A DNA stretch of 64,000 nt from assembly GCF_900109195.1 (NCBI RefSeq), contig NZ_FNZG01000002.1, positions 814,191 through 878,190 on the forward strand. The letters are read 5' to 3'. The DNA comes from Pseudooceanicola nitratireducens. GTDB lineage: Bacteria > Pseudomonadota > Alphaproteobacteria > Rhodobacterales > Rhodobacteraceae. A model generated the notes under the pieces. That model had not been told where the DNA came from, did no database searches, and saw only the letters and a program-made list of their open reading frames with translations. Shown here one piece after another: positions 8,636-16,751 of this stretch (its first letter is position 1; every line of letters begins with the position of its first letter). The translations under genes and the position numbers were made by a program.

Positions 8636-9679
8636 TTATTCCCCGATGCGGGTGAAGGGGCGCACGGCCTGGCCATCGCGCAGCTGCGAGGCCCCGGTCA
8701 TGACGATCTGCGTGCCGTCGGCGGGCCCGTCGGTCATGTAAAGGTTGCCGTCCTCGGCCAGCTCCACCGTGACCGGCGTGCGGGTCAAGGTGCCGTCCTG
8801 GTAGACCATGACAAAGGGCGCGCCCTCGGGGTCATAGGTCAGCGCGGTTTCGGGCAGGATGATGCCGCCCGCAGGCAGGCCATCCGCCGTGGCATAGACC
8901 GTGACCGAGGCACCGGGAAAGACGAAGGCCCCGGGATTTTCCGCAAAGGCCAGGGTGATCGCATAGGATTGCCCGATCGAGGAGGTCTCGGTCTCGAATT
9001 CGCGCAGGGTCAGCGGGTATTGCTGCGGATCGCCGGGGAATTCGGCGGCAAAGCTGACGCCATTGCCGGCCCCGGCCTGGCGGAACAGCACCTCGGGGAC
9101 CTGGATGTCGACGCGCATTTCCGACACGTCGTGCAGGCGGACCACGGGGGTGCCGGCAGCGACGGTCTGATAATTGGCGATCAGGCGACGGGCGACCAGC
9201 GCATCGAAGGGCGCGCGCAGGGTGGCGTGGCCCAGGTTGTCATTCGCATTGGCCAGGGCGATTTCCGCCAGCTTCAGCTGGGTTTCGGCGTCCTGCACCT
9301 GCACCGGCGACACAGCCTGCCCACGAAGCGAGGTCAGCCGTTCGGCATCGCGCTGCGCCTTGTTGTAATTCGCCTTGGCCTGGGCCACGGCGCGTTCATA
9401 TCCCGCCACATCCAGCTGGGCGATCAGATCGCCCTGGGATTTCGCCGTGCCTTCCTCGGCGTTCAGTTCCAGCAGCTGGCCGCCGACCTGAAAGGCCAGG
9501 TCCACCGTCTGCCGCGCCGCGACCTGTCCGAAGAACTGACGTTTCAGGACCATGGGCTTGGTGGTCAGCTCCATCAACTTGACGGGTTTTGGCGGGGTGG
9601 GCGGGGGCGCATCCTGTGCCAGGGTGACGGCGGGGGCGAAAAGGGCCAGAAGGCCAAGAAGGGGCCAGGGGCTGCGCAT
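8636..9679 (-). CDS. RND efflux periplasmic adaptor (membrane fusion protein)
   Basis: A 347-residue adaptor that bridges the RND permease and an outer-membrane channel. The N-terminus is a signal peptide (hydrophobic LLGLLALFAPAVTLAQ, cleavage about residue 21). The lipoyl/barrel-sandwich half motifs flank an alpha-hairpin (about residues 95-150: DVAGYERAVAQAKANYNKAQ and following), then a beta-barrel and membrane-proximal domain. It is the first gene of a two-gene minus-strand operon, with four bases between its stop and the permease start. A GGGGACTCC-type ribosome site precedes the ATG. The efflux substrate cannot be deduced from sequence. Confidence 0.92.
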   Translation of the reverse strand: MRSPWPLLGLLALFAPAVTLAQDAPPPTPPKPVKLMELTTKPMVLKRQFFGQVAARQTVDLAFQVGGQLLELNAEEGTAKSQGDLIAQLDVAGYERAVAQAKANYNKAQRDAERLTSLRGQAVSPVQVQDAETQLKLAEIALANANDNLGHATLRAPFDALVARRLIANYQTVAAGTPVVRLHDVSEMRVDIQVPEVLFRQAGAGNGVSFAAEFPGDPQQYPLTLREFETETSSIGQSYAITLAFAENPGAFVFPGASVTVYATADGLPAGGIILPETALTYDPEGAPFVMVYQDGTLTRTPVTVELAEDGNLYMTDGPADGTQIVMTGASQLRDGQAVRPFTRIGE

Positions 9680-9742
9680 GGGGGGACTCCTGTCGTGCGG
9701 AACTGCGACGTGGCGTTACCTAAGCAAGCTTTCGGGAAAAGC

Positions 9743-9762
9743 AAACCGTTTAGTTCAGTTTT
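9743..9762 (-). promoter_or_regulatory. Possible repressor site upstream of efflux operon
   Basis: The minus strand reads AAACTGAACTAAACGGTTT, containing the small palindrome AAACGGTTT, about 65 bases ahead of the adaptor start. AT-rich symmetrical sites like this are typical TetR operators before RND pumps, but no dedicated TetR gene is adjacent. The rest of 9680-9875 has no recognisable gene. Confidence 0.25.
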
Positions 9763-9875
9763 GCCCGGGCCTGTTGTCGCGGGGCCGGTTTGGGGTCGGT
9801 TTCTTGCGGATCTGGCGCGCGTTTGGGCCCGCATTTCGGGCAGGGGGTAGAAGGGCAGGGCGCAGAACGGCAAAC

Positions 9876-9900
9876 GGGCGCGGCAGGGATCGCCGCGCCC
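9876..9900. terminator. Hairpin terminator of the sugar-kinase/aldolase operon
   Basis: Perfect 9-base arms GGGCGCGGC/GCCGCGCCC separated by 7 bases lie just past the minus-strand transaldolase-like gene. On that strand the hairpin is followed by GTTTGCCGTT, a poor T-tract, so termination may be partial. Confidence 0.55.
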
Positions 9901-9924
9901 GTCTGTTGTCATTGCCGAAAGCTG

Positions 9925-10590
9925 TCAGAGCTTGCCGGCGGCCGCGTCTTCGAACTGGGCGACGGCGGCCAGCGACCGGTCATCGGTCAGCAGCATGTCG
10001 GCGACCGATGCGGCGATGGTGAAACAGTCGTGCCCCATTTCCGAAAGGCGGCACAGCTGGTCGGCATCGCGAAGCGAAGCGATCAGCACCCGTGTCCGGT
10101 TGCCGCGCGATTTTGTCACCGCCAGCATCTGCGTCATCGCCTCGTAGGCGGGCAGCCCGGCCTCCAGCATGCGGCCGAAGTAGGGGGCGATGTAGTCGGC
10201 CCCAAGTGCGCTGGCCACCAGCATCTGCTTGGCATCGTAGCAGGCGGTCATCAGGATCGGGCAGCCCTGCGCCTTCAGTGCGGGCACCTGGCGGATCGCG
10301 GTTTCGATCAGCGGCACCTTGACCACGGTGCGGATCCCGGCGGCCGATCCGGCCTCGAGCAGCCTGTCGGCCCAGGCGGCGTAGCTGTCCGGCGCGCCAT
10401 GGACCTGGGCGTGCAATTCGGTCGCGCCCAGGTCGGCGGCCTTGCGGGCCATCAGGCCCCAGTCGATTTCCGGATAGGACAGGCCCGCGCGGGCGGCCAG
10501 CAGGGGGTTTGTGGTGATACCGACGAAGATCCCCGTAGGCATCAGGCGATCCCAGTCTGCGGTGGCGGCGCTGTCGAGATATAGATCCAT
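9925..10590 (-). CDS. Transaldolase / fructose-6-phosphate aldolase family protein
   Basis: A 221-residue class I aldolase of the small transaldolase/FSA type, a TIM barrel forming a Schiff base with its ketose substrate. Lys91 in RTVVKVPLIETAIR is the expected catalytic lysine, preceded by the N-terminal DSAATADW segment and GITTNP that characterise the family. Length matches FSA-like enzymes (about 215-225) rather than long pentose-phosphate transaldolases. It is the last gene of the minus-strand sugar module, 66 bases after the PfkB kinase, so it probably acts on the phosphorylated sugar made there. Whether it is a true transaldolase or a fructose-6-phosphate aldolase cannot be told from sequence alone. 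Confidence 0.88.
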   Translation of the reverse strand: MDLYLDSAATADWDRLMPTGIFVGITTNPLLAARAGLSYPEIDWGLMARKAADLGATELHAQVHGAPDSYAAWADRLLEAGSAAGIRTVVKVPLIETAIRQVPALKAQGCPILMTACYDAKQMLVASALGADYIAPYFGRMLEAGLPAYEAMTQMLAVTKSRGNRTRVLIASLRDADQLCRLSEMGHDCFTIAASVADMLLTDDRSLAAVAQFEDAAAGKL

Positions 10591-10656
10591 GGGGCGGGTC
10601 CTTTCGGGCGTGTCCGGGCCGGGCGGGGCAATGCCCAGGGGGCCGGGCGTGTGATC

Positions 10657-11679
10657 TTAGGCGGTCAGGTCGGTTGTGGCGCGCAGGGCGTCGTCCAGTT
10701 CGGTCAGGGTTGGCGGGTCGCAGCCTTCCCGCTGGCAGTTCAGCGCGGCGGCCCGTGCGGCCCGGGTCAGCAGGGCCTGGGTGGTGTCGGTCGTCAGATC
10801 CTCCAGCCCCTGGGGCGACAGGTATCCGCCCGCACGCAGGGCGACAAGCAGGCTTGCCATGAATGTGTCCCCGGCGCCGACCGTATCCACCAGCGGATCG
10901 GCCGGGGGACCGGGCACGGTCAACTCGGCACCGCGCAGCCAGGCGGTCGCACCCTCGGCCCCGCGGGTCAGGACCACAAGCGGGGCAGGGGTGGCGGCCC
11001 GGATGCGGGCCAGCGCCGTTGGCTCGTCCTCATCCGGGCAAAGCGCGGCCAGGTCCTCATCGCTTAGCTTGAGGACGTGGACCTTGGCGATCATGCGGAA
11101 GATGCGGGCGCGATAGCTTCCGGGATCGGGGATGATCGACAGGCGCACGTTCGGGTCGAGGCTGGTCAGAAGCCCGCGCTGGTAGGCGGCCGCCATCGTG
11201 GCCTCCCATGCGTCGGCATCTGCGCCGTCGTTAAGGGTCAGCGATCCGGTGTGCAACGCGGCGACATCGGTGCCGATGGCGCGGGCCAGGCTGGCGGCGT
11301 CCACCGCGCGTTCGGCCGTGCCGTCGCGCTGGAACAGATAGCTGGGGTGGCCTTTCGTCAGCGTCACCTGCGCCATGGTGGTGGGGAGGTCGTTGCGCCC
11401 GCCGCCCAGGGTGACCCCGGCCTCGGTCAGACGATCCGCCAGCAGCACGCCCCAGGCATCGGTCGAGATCGGAGAGACATATCTGACAGGGGCGCTCTGA
11501 CGCGCGGCGGCGACCGCGACGTTGAAGGGCGACCCGCCGGGATGAGAGACGGCAACGCCGTCGGTGATGACCTGGTCGATCAGGTTCTCTCCACCGACGG
11601 CGATCCGGGCCCCGGGAGGGGAGGGCTTATTCGATGCGGTCTTGTCCGAAGCGGGCCTATCCGACATGGAATTATTCAT
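10657..11679 (-). CDS. PfkB-family sugar kinase (fructokinase-like)
   Basis: A ribokinase/PfkB-fold cytoplasmic kinase of about 340 residues that would phosphorylate the sugar imported by the adjacent ABC transporter. The N-terminal IAVGGENLIDQV and HPGGSPFNVAVAAAR form the sugar-binding glycine motif. The C-terminal DTVGAGDTFMASLL is the PfkB signature with the catalytic aspartate in GAGD. The ATG at 11679 overlaps the permease stop by 8 bases; the ATG at 11667 is equally possible and leaves a 4-base gap. Neither has a strong ribosome site, suggesting translational coupling. Context (binding protein, permease, kinase, ROK regulator) resembles the rhizobial frc fructose system, so fructose or a related ketose is the favoured but unproved substrate. 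Confidence 0.88.
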   Translation of the reverse strand: MNNSMSDRPASDKTASNKPSPPGARIAVGGENLIDQVITDGVAVSHPGGSPFNVAVAAARQSAPVRYVSPISTDAWGVLLADRLTEAGVTLGGGRNDLPTTMAQVTLTKGHPSYLFQRDGTAERAVDAASLARAIGTDVAALHTGSLTLNDGADADAWEATMAAAYQRGLLTSLDPNVRLSIIPDPGSYRARIFRMIAKVHVLKLSDEDLAALCPDEDEPTALARIRAATPAPLVVLTRGAEGATAWLRGAELTVPGPPADPLVDTVGAGDTFMASLLVALRAGGYLSPQGLEDLTTDTTQALLTRAARAAALNCQREGCDPPTLTELDDALRATTDLTA

Positions 11680-13234
11680 CGGCCCCGATGGCGCGGGCGC
11701 GTTCGAAGATGGCGAAGACAAAGGCGCTTGCCGCCAGCACCACGGCACCCAGCACCAGGAAGGGCGTCGCGGCGTGGTAGCCCAGCAGGGCCAGCACCGG
11801 GATCATCGCCACGAAGATCGCCGCCAGCGCCAGGCTGGTCACGCTGCTGCCGCGGAAGATGTTCACGCCGGCGGCCAGCACGACAAGGGTCAGCACCAGC
11901 GTCGTCAGGCCGTTGGCCGATACGGCGGCCTGCGAGGCCTCGATCGCGGCGGGGTCCATCAGACGGGCGGTGTGGCCGGGCGCAAGGGTAGTGCCGGCCT
12001 CGCGCAGGGCGCTGGCCGCGCCATGTTCGGCCAGGGCGATCTTGGCCCGCAGCCAGACTGCGCCGGGCGTCATCAGCGCCAGGAAGGCCATGAAGGTGCC
12101 GACGGCGGCCAGAAGCTTGCGCACCGCCTCGGGGTCGCGGGACTGGCGCACGATGTCGATGCCCACGGCCACCAGGATGATGCCGCCGGTCACCACCATC
12201 TGCCAGAAGGTGTTCAGCTGGGCCAGCGTCAGGCCGTTGTTGATCAGCTTGAGAAGGATGACCCCCATGAAGGTCCCCCAAAGCGACCCGCGCCCGCCGA
12301 ACAGGGATGTGCCGCCGATGACCACGGCCGCGATCGCGTCCAGTTCCCACATCTGGCCATAGTCGGATTTGGCATAGGGCGCGCGGCCCAGGAACAGCAG
12401 GGCGCCAAAGGCCGCCGCGAAGGACCCGAACATGTAGGTCATCAGCGTGTAGCGGCGGGTGTTGATCCCGGCCTGGCGCGCGCCGGGTTCGTTCGACCCG
12501 ATGGCATAGACGTAGCGGCCATAACGGGTGTTGGCGATGATCACGGCCAGCACGATGAAGAAGGCGATGAAGATCAGCATCGACATCTGGAAGGTGCGGA
12601 AGAAGTTCAGCCAGTTGGCATCGACAAAGCCGCCCAGGGTCTTGGCAAATCCGTCCAGCTCATCCGCGCGGTAGGCGTTGCGCAGCCCGGTGAAGGGGTT
12701 GAAACGGCCGAAATAGTCGAAGGCCTCGGGCAGTTTCGGGGTCGCCTGGGCATTGGTCGTCAAATGCCCGGTGCCGCGCCAGATCGACAGGCCCGCAAGG
12801 GTGACGATGAAGGCCGGCATGCCGAAATAGGCGACCAGCGTGCCGTTGAAGGCCCCGACCGCCAGGCCGATGCCCAGCCCGGTCATGATCGCGAAAAACG
12901 GCGGAAAGCCCCAGAAACTGGCGACATAGCCCGTCAGAGCCGCGGTCAGCCCCATGACGGATCCCACGGACAGGTCGATCCCGGCGGTCAGGATGATCAG
13001 GGTCATCCCTCCGGCGACGACGCCGATCGCGGCCGAGTTGTTCAGGATCGTCATCAGGTTCGACGGGCGGAAGAACATCGTGTCGACCGTCGCCACCTCG
13101 ATCGCGAGGCCCAGGACGATGATCGCCAGCAGCGCCCCGGACCATTCGGCGCGGAAGAACCGAACAACGAGCGAGATGAGCCGATCCTGCAGCGAACGGG
13201 AAGGCAAGGTCTGGCCATGGGTGGTGTCGGTCAT
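11672..13234 (-). CDS. ABC sugar permease (RbsC/XylH/FrcC type) with C-terminal extension
   Basis: Inner-membrane permease of a carbohydrate importer, 520 residues. The first 370 residues form the usual BPD_transp_2 fold with many membrane helices, including the hallmark TLIILTAGIDLSVGSVMGL, the YAIGSNEPGARQAGIN loop that contacts the ATPase, and the LFGGRGSLWGT helix. Typical RbsC/FrcC proteins stop near 320-430 residues. Here about 140 further residues (about 377-520) carry roughly four more hydrophobic segments separated by a polar stretch rich in Ala/Glu. The gene follows the binding protein and precedes the kinase; its ATPase partner is encoded divergently at 14494. The extension is either an added domain or an unusual subfamily feature; its role is unknown. 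Confidence 0.92.
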   Translation of the reverse strand: MTDTTHGQTLPSRSLQDRLISLVVRFFRAEWSGALLAIIVLGLAIEVATVDTMFFRPSNLMTILNNSAAIGVVAGGMTLIILTAGIDLSVGSVMGLTAALTGYVASFWGFPPFFAIMTGLGIGLAVGAFNGTLVAYFGMPAFIVTLAGLSIWRGTGHLTTNAQATPKLPEAFDYFGRFNPFTGLRNAYRADELDGFAKTLGGFVDANWLNFFRTFQMSMLIFIAFFIVLAVIIANTRYGRYVYAIGSNEPGARQAGINTRRYTLMTYMFGSFAAAFGALLFLGRAPYAKSDYGQMWELDAIAAVVIGGTSLFGGRGSLWGTFMGVILLKLINNGLTLAQLNTFWQMVVTGGIILVAVGIDIVRQSRDPEAVRKLLAAVGTFMAFLALMTPGAVWLRAKIALAEHGAASALREAGTTLAPGHTARLMDPAAIEASQAAVSANGLTTLVLTLVVLAAGVNIFRGSSVTSLALAAIFVAMIPVLALLGYHAATPFLVLGAVVLAASAFVFAIFERARAIGADE

Positions 13235-13334
13235 GACGGTCGGTCCTGTCTGGGTGCGGTCTGGGGTGGCCTTCCGGGGCCGATCTAGGCGACGGGCAAG
13301 GCTGCGGGGAAGGCGGGGTGCACGGTGGCAAAGG

Positions 13335-13362
13335 GGGCAGGCCCTAGAAGGAGGGCCTGCCC
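13335..13362. other. Intercistronic stem-loop after the sugar-binding protein gene
   Basis: Perfect 11-base arms GGGCAGGCCCT/AGGGCCTGCCC with a 6-base loop lie between the binding-protein stop and the permease. No T-tract follows, so an mRNA-stabilising or attenuating hairpin that keeps the binding protein in excess is more likely than a full terminator. Confidence 0.6.
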
Positions 13363-13375
13363 AGTCGGGCGTGGA

Positions 13376-14311
13376 TCACTCCATGCCGATCATTTTTTTG
13401 TATTCGGCCGAGGTCTCGGGCGTCACCAGGAAATAGCCGGTGTCGATCCGGGGGCTGACCTCTTCACCACGCGCGGCGGCCGCGGCGGCTTTGATGCCCT
13501 GATAGCCCATCTGGTACAGCATCTGGGCGGTGTCGGCGTGGACCCAGCCTTCGTCCATGGCGACGATGGCGTCCGAGGCCCCGTCGAAACCGACAAGCTT
13601 CACGTCACCCGCGCCGTAGCCCAGGTTTTCCAGCGCCGCCTTGGCCCCCATGGTGCCGCCGTCCCAGGCGTTGACGACCATCTTGATGTCGTCGCGCGCG
13701 TTCAGGATCGCCTCGACCCCTTCCTGGGCCTGGGCGCTGTCCCATTCGGTCGGCACTTCGACGATTTCCGAATTCGGACGCGCGGCCGAGAAGGCTTCGA
13801 CAAAGCCGTTGCGGCGTTCCTGGCCGGTGGACTGGGCCTGGTTGCCGGTGACATAGATCACCGCATCGCCATCCGCGACCAGCGCGGCGGCGGCGTTGCC
13901 CTGTTCCTTGGCCACGGCGTAGTTGTCGGTGGCGACGAAGGACGTGACCTCGGCCCCGGACACGCCGGTGTCGATGGCGATGATCGGGATGCCCGCGCTC
14001 ATCGCGTCATTGACCGCCGGTGCGATACCCGAGCTGTCGACAGGCGCGACGCCGATGGCCTTGGCCCCCTGGGCGACAAGGTTTTCAAAGACTTCCAGCT
14101 GGCTCGACAGGTCGCCCTGAAAGGACGGGCCAACCGACACCAGCTTGACGCCTTCTTCTTCGGCGGCATCTGCGGCGCCCTGGTTGATCATCATCCAGCC
14201 GGCGTTGGTGGCCGATTTGGTGATATAGCCGATCACGTCCTGCGCCTGTGCGGCGGTGCCGGCCAGAAGGGCGGCAAGGGTTGCACCGGCAAGGGTGAAT
14301 TTCACGTTCAT
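13376..14311 (-). CDS. Periplasmic sugar-binding protein (RbsB/FrcB type)
   Basis: A 311-residue type I periplasmic binding protein (Peripla_BP_4 fold) delivering a sugar to the ABC permease. A signal peptide (VKFTLAGATLAALLAGTAAQAQ) is followed by a mature chain starting around QDVIGYITKSATNAGW. Ligand-pocket features include the aromatic GWMMINQGA region, PIIAIDTGVSG and FDGASDAIVAMDEG. The start at 14311 is preferred over an in-frame ATG five codons upstream because GGGAGGAG sits 5 bases before it. It is the first gene of the minus-strand operon, facing the divergent ATPase gene across a 37-bp palindrome. Ribose, fructose, xylose or a related sugar are possible ligands. Confidence 0.92.
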   Translation of the reverse strand: MNVKFTLAGATLAALLAGTAAQAQDVIGYITKSATNAGWMMINQGAADAAEEEGVKLVSVGPSFQGDLSSQLEVFENLVAQGAKAIGVAPVDSSGIAPAVNDAMSAGIPIIAIDTGVSGAEVTSFVATDNYAVAKEQGNAAAALVADGDAVIYVTGNQAQSTGQERRNGFVEAFSAARPNSEIVEVPTEWDSAQAQEGVEAILNARDDIKMVVNAWDGGTMGAKAALENLGYGAGDVKLVGFDGASDAIVAMDEGWVHADTAQMLYQMGYQGIKAAAAAARGEEVSPRIDTGYFLVTPETSAEYKKMIGME

Positions 14312-14387
14312 TGGTACTCCTCCCAAATGCCACGGGCCTCCTCGCCCCGGCTCTGATGCCCCTAGAAAGATCGATTCCCCCCGTCTC

Positions 14388-14424
14388 TGTCAATAACTAA
14401 ATCAACTTGATTTAAGTATTGACA
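14388..14424. promoter_or_regulatory. 37-bp near-perfect palindrome, sugar-module operator
   Basis: Two 18-base arms (TGTCAATAACTAAATCAA and TTGATTTAAGTATTGACA) flank a single central C, with only two mismatched pairs. The site is AT-rich against a GC-rich background and lies between the divergent binding-protein and ATPase genes. It is the natural target for the ROK-family repressor at 15467, whose relatives (NagC, Mlc) bind similar AT-rich palindromes. Confidence 0.8.
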
Positions 14425-14493
14425 GCCCGCCCGTCCGGATGGCTTGTAAAGGGAAGGCCGCGCAGGATCCGATCGCGCGGCAAGGGAGGGAAC

Positions 14494-15276
14494 ATGGCCG
14501 AGAACCGTAAAGTCATATTGGAAACCAAAGGGTTGACCAAACACTACGGCGGCGTCCAGGCGCTGAACGACGCGGATTTCAAGATGTTCGCGGACGAACA
14601 TATCGCCATCGTCGGGGACAATGGCGCGGGCAAATCCACCTTCGTGCGGAACATCACCGGGGTCGAACAGCGCACCCGGGGCGAGGTCTTCGTGGACGGC
14701 GAACCGGTCTCCTTCGCCTCCCCCCAGGAGGCGCGCGAACATGGAATCGAAACGGTCTACCAGAACCTCGCGCTGGCCGATCACCTGGATGTGCCGGCCA
14801 ATATCTTCCTGGGCCGGGAAGAGGTGAAGTTCCGCCTTGGGCCGCTGTCGTGGCTGGACAAGAAGGCGATGGCCAAACGCTCGAAAGAGCTTCTGGACGA
14901 AACCGGCATCAAGATCCCCGACCTGCGCCAGCCGGTGGCGGGCATGTCGGGCGGTCAGCGCCAGTGCGTCGCCATCAGCCGGGCGGCCGGCTGGGGGTCG
15001 AAGCTGATCATCATGGATGAACCGACCGCTGCCCTGGGCATCCAGGAAACCACGCGGGTCGAACATATCATCCGCGGCCTCAAGGAACGCGGCGTTCCGG
15101 TCATCATCATTTCCCACAACCTGCGGCAGGTCTTCAATCTTGTGGACCGGATCGTGGTGTTCCGGCAGGGGCGGATCGCCGGCGTTCTCGACGCCAAGAC
15201 CGCCAGCGGCAACGATGTGGTGGCGATGATCACCGGCGTCGACCAAGGGGTCCACGAAGACGCGAGCTATATCTGA
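14494..15276 (+). CDS. Sugar ABC transporter ATP-binding protein (FrcA type)
   Basis: A 260-residue single-domain ATPase that powers the divergently encoded sugar importer. Motifs seen: Walker A GDNGAGKST (about residues 44-52), signature MSGGQRQ, Walker B LIIMDEPTAALG and switch His in IIISHNL. Ribose-type importers usually have a double-length ATPase (RbsA, about 500 residues), whereas a single-domain form of 260 residues is characteristic of FrcA-like systems, so the length itself supports the frc comparison. The start at 14494 is preferred for its AAGGGAGGG site 5 bases upstream. The gene stands apart from the binding protein and permease and is followed by the ROK regulator. Confidence 0.93.
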   Translation: MAENRKVILETKGLTKHYGGVQALNDADFKMFADEHIAIVGDNGAGKSTFVRNITGVEQRTRGEVFVDGEPVSFASPQEAREHGIETVYQNLALADHLDVPANIFLGREEVKFRLGPLSWLDKKAMAKRSKELLDETGIKIPDLRQPVAGMSGGQRQCVAISRAAGWGSKLIIMDEPTAALGIQETTRVEHIIRGLKERGVPVIIISHNLRQVFNLVDRIVVFRQGRIAGVLDAKTASGNDVVAMITGVDQGVHEDASYI

Positions 15277-15355
15277 TGGCCGCGTCTTGCCCGCAGGGCG
15301 AAGCCGCCGGGGCCCTTTATAGGCAGCACCTGCGCCGGGGGGGGCGGTCGGACCG

Positions 15356-15391
15356 GCGCCCCAGCTTGCGCCCCAGCTTGCGCCGCGACTT
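15356..15391. repeat. Three 12-bp tandem units
   Basis: GCGCCCCAGCTT occurs twice in direct succession, followed by the degenerate GCGCCGCGACTT, in the 190-base gap between the ABC ATPase and the ROK gene. The units are non-coding; their effect is unknown. Confidence 0.55.
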
Positions 15392-15466
15392 GCGACGGGG
15401 CCCGCGATCTGCCACAGGATCCGCCACCAGCCCGGGACGGGGCCGAACCAAGGACCGGGACCCGGC

Positions 15467-16645
15467 ATGAGCCTGATCGAAAGCACGACCGACCCGCGAC
15501 TGGCGCTGGTGCCGCGCCCCGAGAACGAACGCCTGATCCTGAGCCTGGTGCGCGAACACCGCGGGATGAGCAAGGCCGAGATCGCCCGCGCCACGGGCCT
15601 TTCGGCGCAATCGGCCACCAATATCGTCAACCGGCTGGAAGCCGAGGGGCTGCTGAGGGCCGGCAAAAGCGTGCGGGGCAAGGTCGGCCAGCCCTCGAAA
15701 CCCTATCTGATCAACGCCGAAGGGGCGCTGACCATCGGGGTCAAGGTGGGCCGCCAGTCGGTCGAGATCGCCACCATGGGCTTCGACTACGAGATCATCG
15801 AACACCGGCAGTTCCGCTATGAATACCCGGTCTACGAGGCCGTGCGCGATCACATCTTCGCCGCCATGCAGGCGCTGATCGACGATCTGGGTCCCGCCCG
15901 GGCGCGGCGCATCCTGGGGGTCGGACTGGCGCTGCCCGAGGGGCTGAGCAGCTGGGAAAGCGCCATCGGTGCCCCGCGTGGCCTGATGGCCCCCTGGGAC
16001 GAGGCCGATCTGAGGGCCGAGATCGAGGCCGCCTTTGGTCTGGCGGTGTCCAAGATGAACGACGCCTCGGCCGCCTGCCTGGCGGCGCTGAAGGTCGGCA
16101 AGACGACCGAGGCGCGGTCGTTCCTGTATATCTACGTCGGCACCTTTGCGGGCGGGGGCCTCGCCATCGACGGGCGCGTCTATGAAGGCATGTCGGGCAA
16201 TGCCTCGGCCATCGGGTCGCTGCCGATGAAGGTCGTCGCGTCCGGGCCGGGGGATCAGCTGATCGGCTCGGCCTCTCTCCAGGTGCTGGAAGAAAAGGCG
16301 GCGCAGGCGGGGATCGATCCGCAGGTCTTCTACCAGGATGCGCCGCTTTCCGCTGCGGCCGAGGACGTGCTGACCGCCTGGGAGGCCGTGGCCGCCCCGG
16401 CGCTGGCCTTCAGCTTTGTCGCCGGCCAGGCGATCCTGGATGTCGAGGTCATGGTGCTTGATACCAGCCTGGCCCATGCCCTGCGCGCCCGGCTGGTCGA
16501 TGCGACGATCGCTGCCCTGGTCCACTACGACACCCGGGGTCTTCGTCCCTTCCGCATCATCGCGGGCGACGGCGGGGTGCGGGCCCGGTCCATCGGCAGC
16601 GCGCTTCTGCCGTTTCAGGCGGTGACGGAATACGACCTGATGTGA
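15467..16645 (+). CDS. ROK-family transcriptional regulator (NagC/FrcR-like)
   Basis: A 392-residue sugar-responsive repressor. Residues about 15-75 form a winged helix-turn-helix ([27 protein letters not shown]). The remainder is an actin-like ROK domain with [20 protein letters not shown]. The zinc motif CxCGxxGCxE usual in NagC/Mlc and ROK kinases is not evident, so the domain probably only senses ligand. It is co-directional with the ABC ATPase and separated from it by about 190 bases with a short repeat. The 37-bp palindrome at 14388 is the obvious binding site, letting it control both divergent arms of the sugar module. A true sugar kinase is less likely given the HTH. Confidence 0.9.
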   Translation: MSLIESTTDPRLALVPRPENERLILSLVREHRGMSKAEIARATGLSAQSATNIVNRLEAEGLLRAGKSVRGKVGQPSKPYLINAEGALTIGVKVGRQSVEIATMGFDYEIIEHRQFRYEYPVYEAVRDHIFAAMQALIDDLGPARARRILGVGLALPEGLSSWESAIGAPRGLMAPWDEADLRAEIEAAFGLAVSKMNDASAACLAALKVGKTTEARSFLYIYVGTFAGGGLAIDGRVYEGMSGNASAIGSLPMKVVASGPGDQLIGSASLQVLEEKAAQAGIDPQVFYQDAPLSAAAEDVLTAWEAVAAPALAFSFVAGQAILDVEVMVLDTSLAHALRARLVDATIAALVHYDTRGLRPFRIIAGDGGVRARSIGSALLPFQAVTEYDLM

Positions 16646-16683
16646 CGGATCCTGCGGGGGCGCAGAAGGGTGCAGAAAGCCTC

Positions 16684-16714
16684 TTGACCCTCCAGCGGCT
16701 GGAAGCCCTAGATA
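16684..16714 (+). promoter_or_regulatory. CueR-type promoter of copA
   Basis: TTGACC (-35, 16684-16689) and TAGATA (-10, 16709-16714) are separated by 19 bases containing the dyad CTCCAGCGGCTGGAAG. The overlong spacer with a central dyad is the signature of MerR/CueR-activated copper promoters. Confidence 0.85.
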
Positions 16715-16751
16715 CCTGTTCCAACGTCTTCGAGACCGGAAAGGACAGGCC

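Noticed and set aside
11564-13288. Open frame of 574 codons on the plus strand opposite the sugar permease
   Set aside because: The product is rich in Gln, Arg, Gly and His with no motif, and coding evidence is overwhelming for the permease on the other strand.
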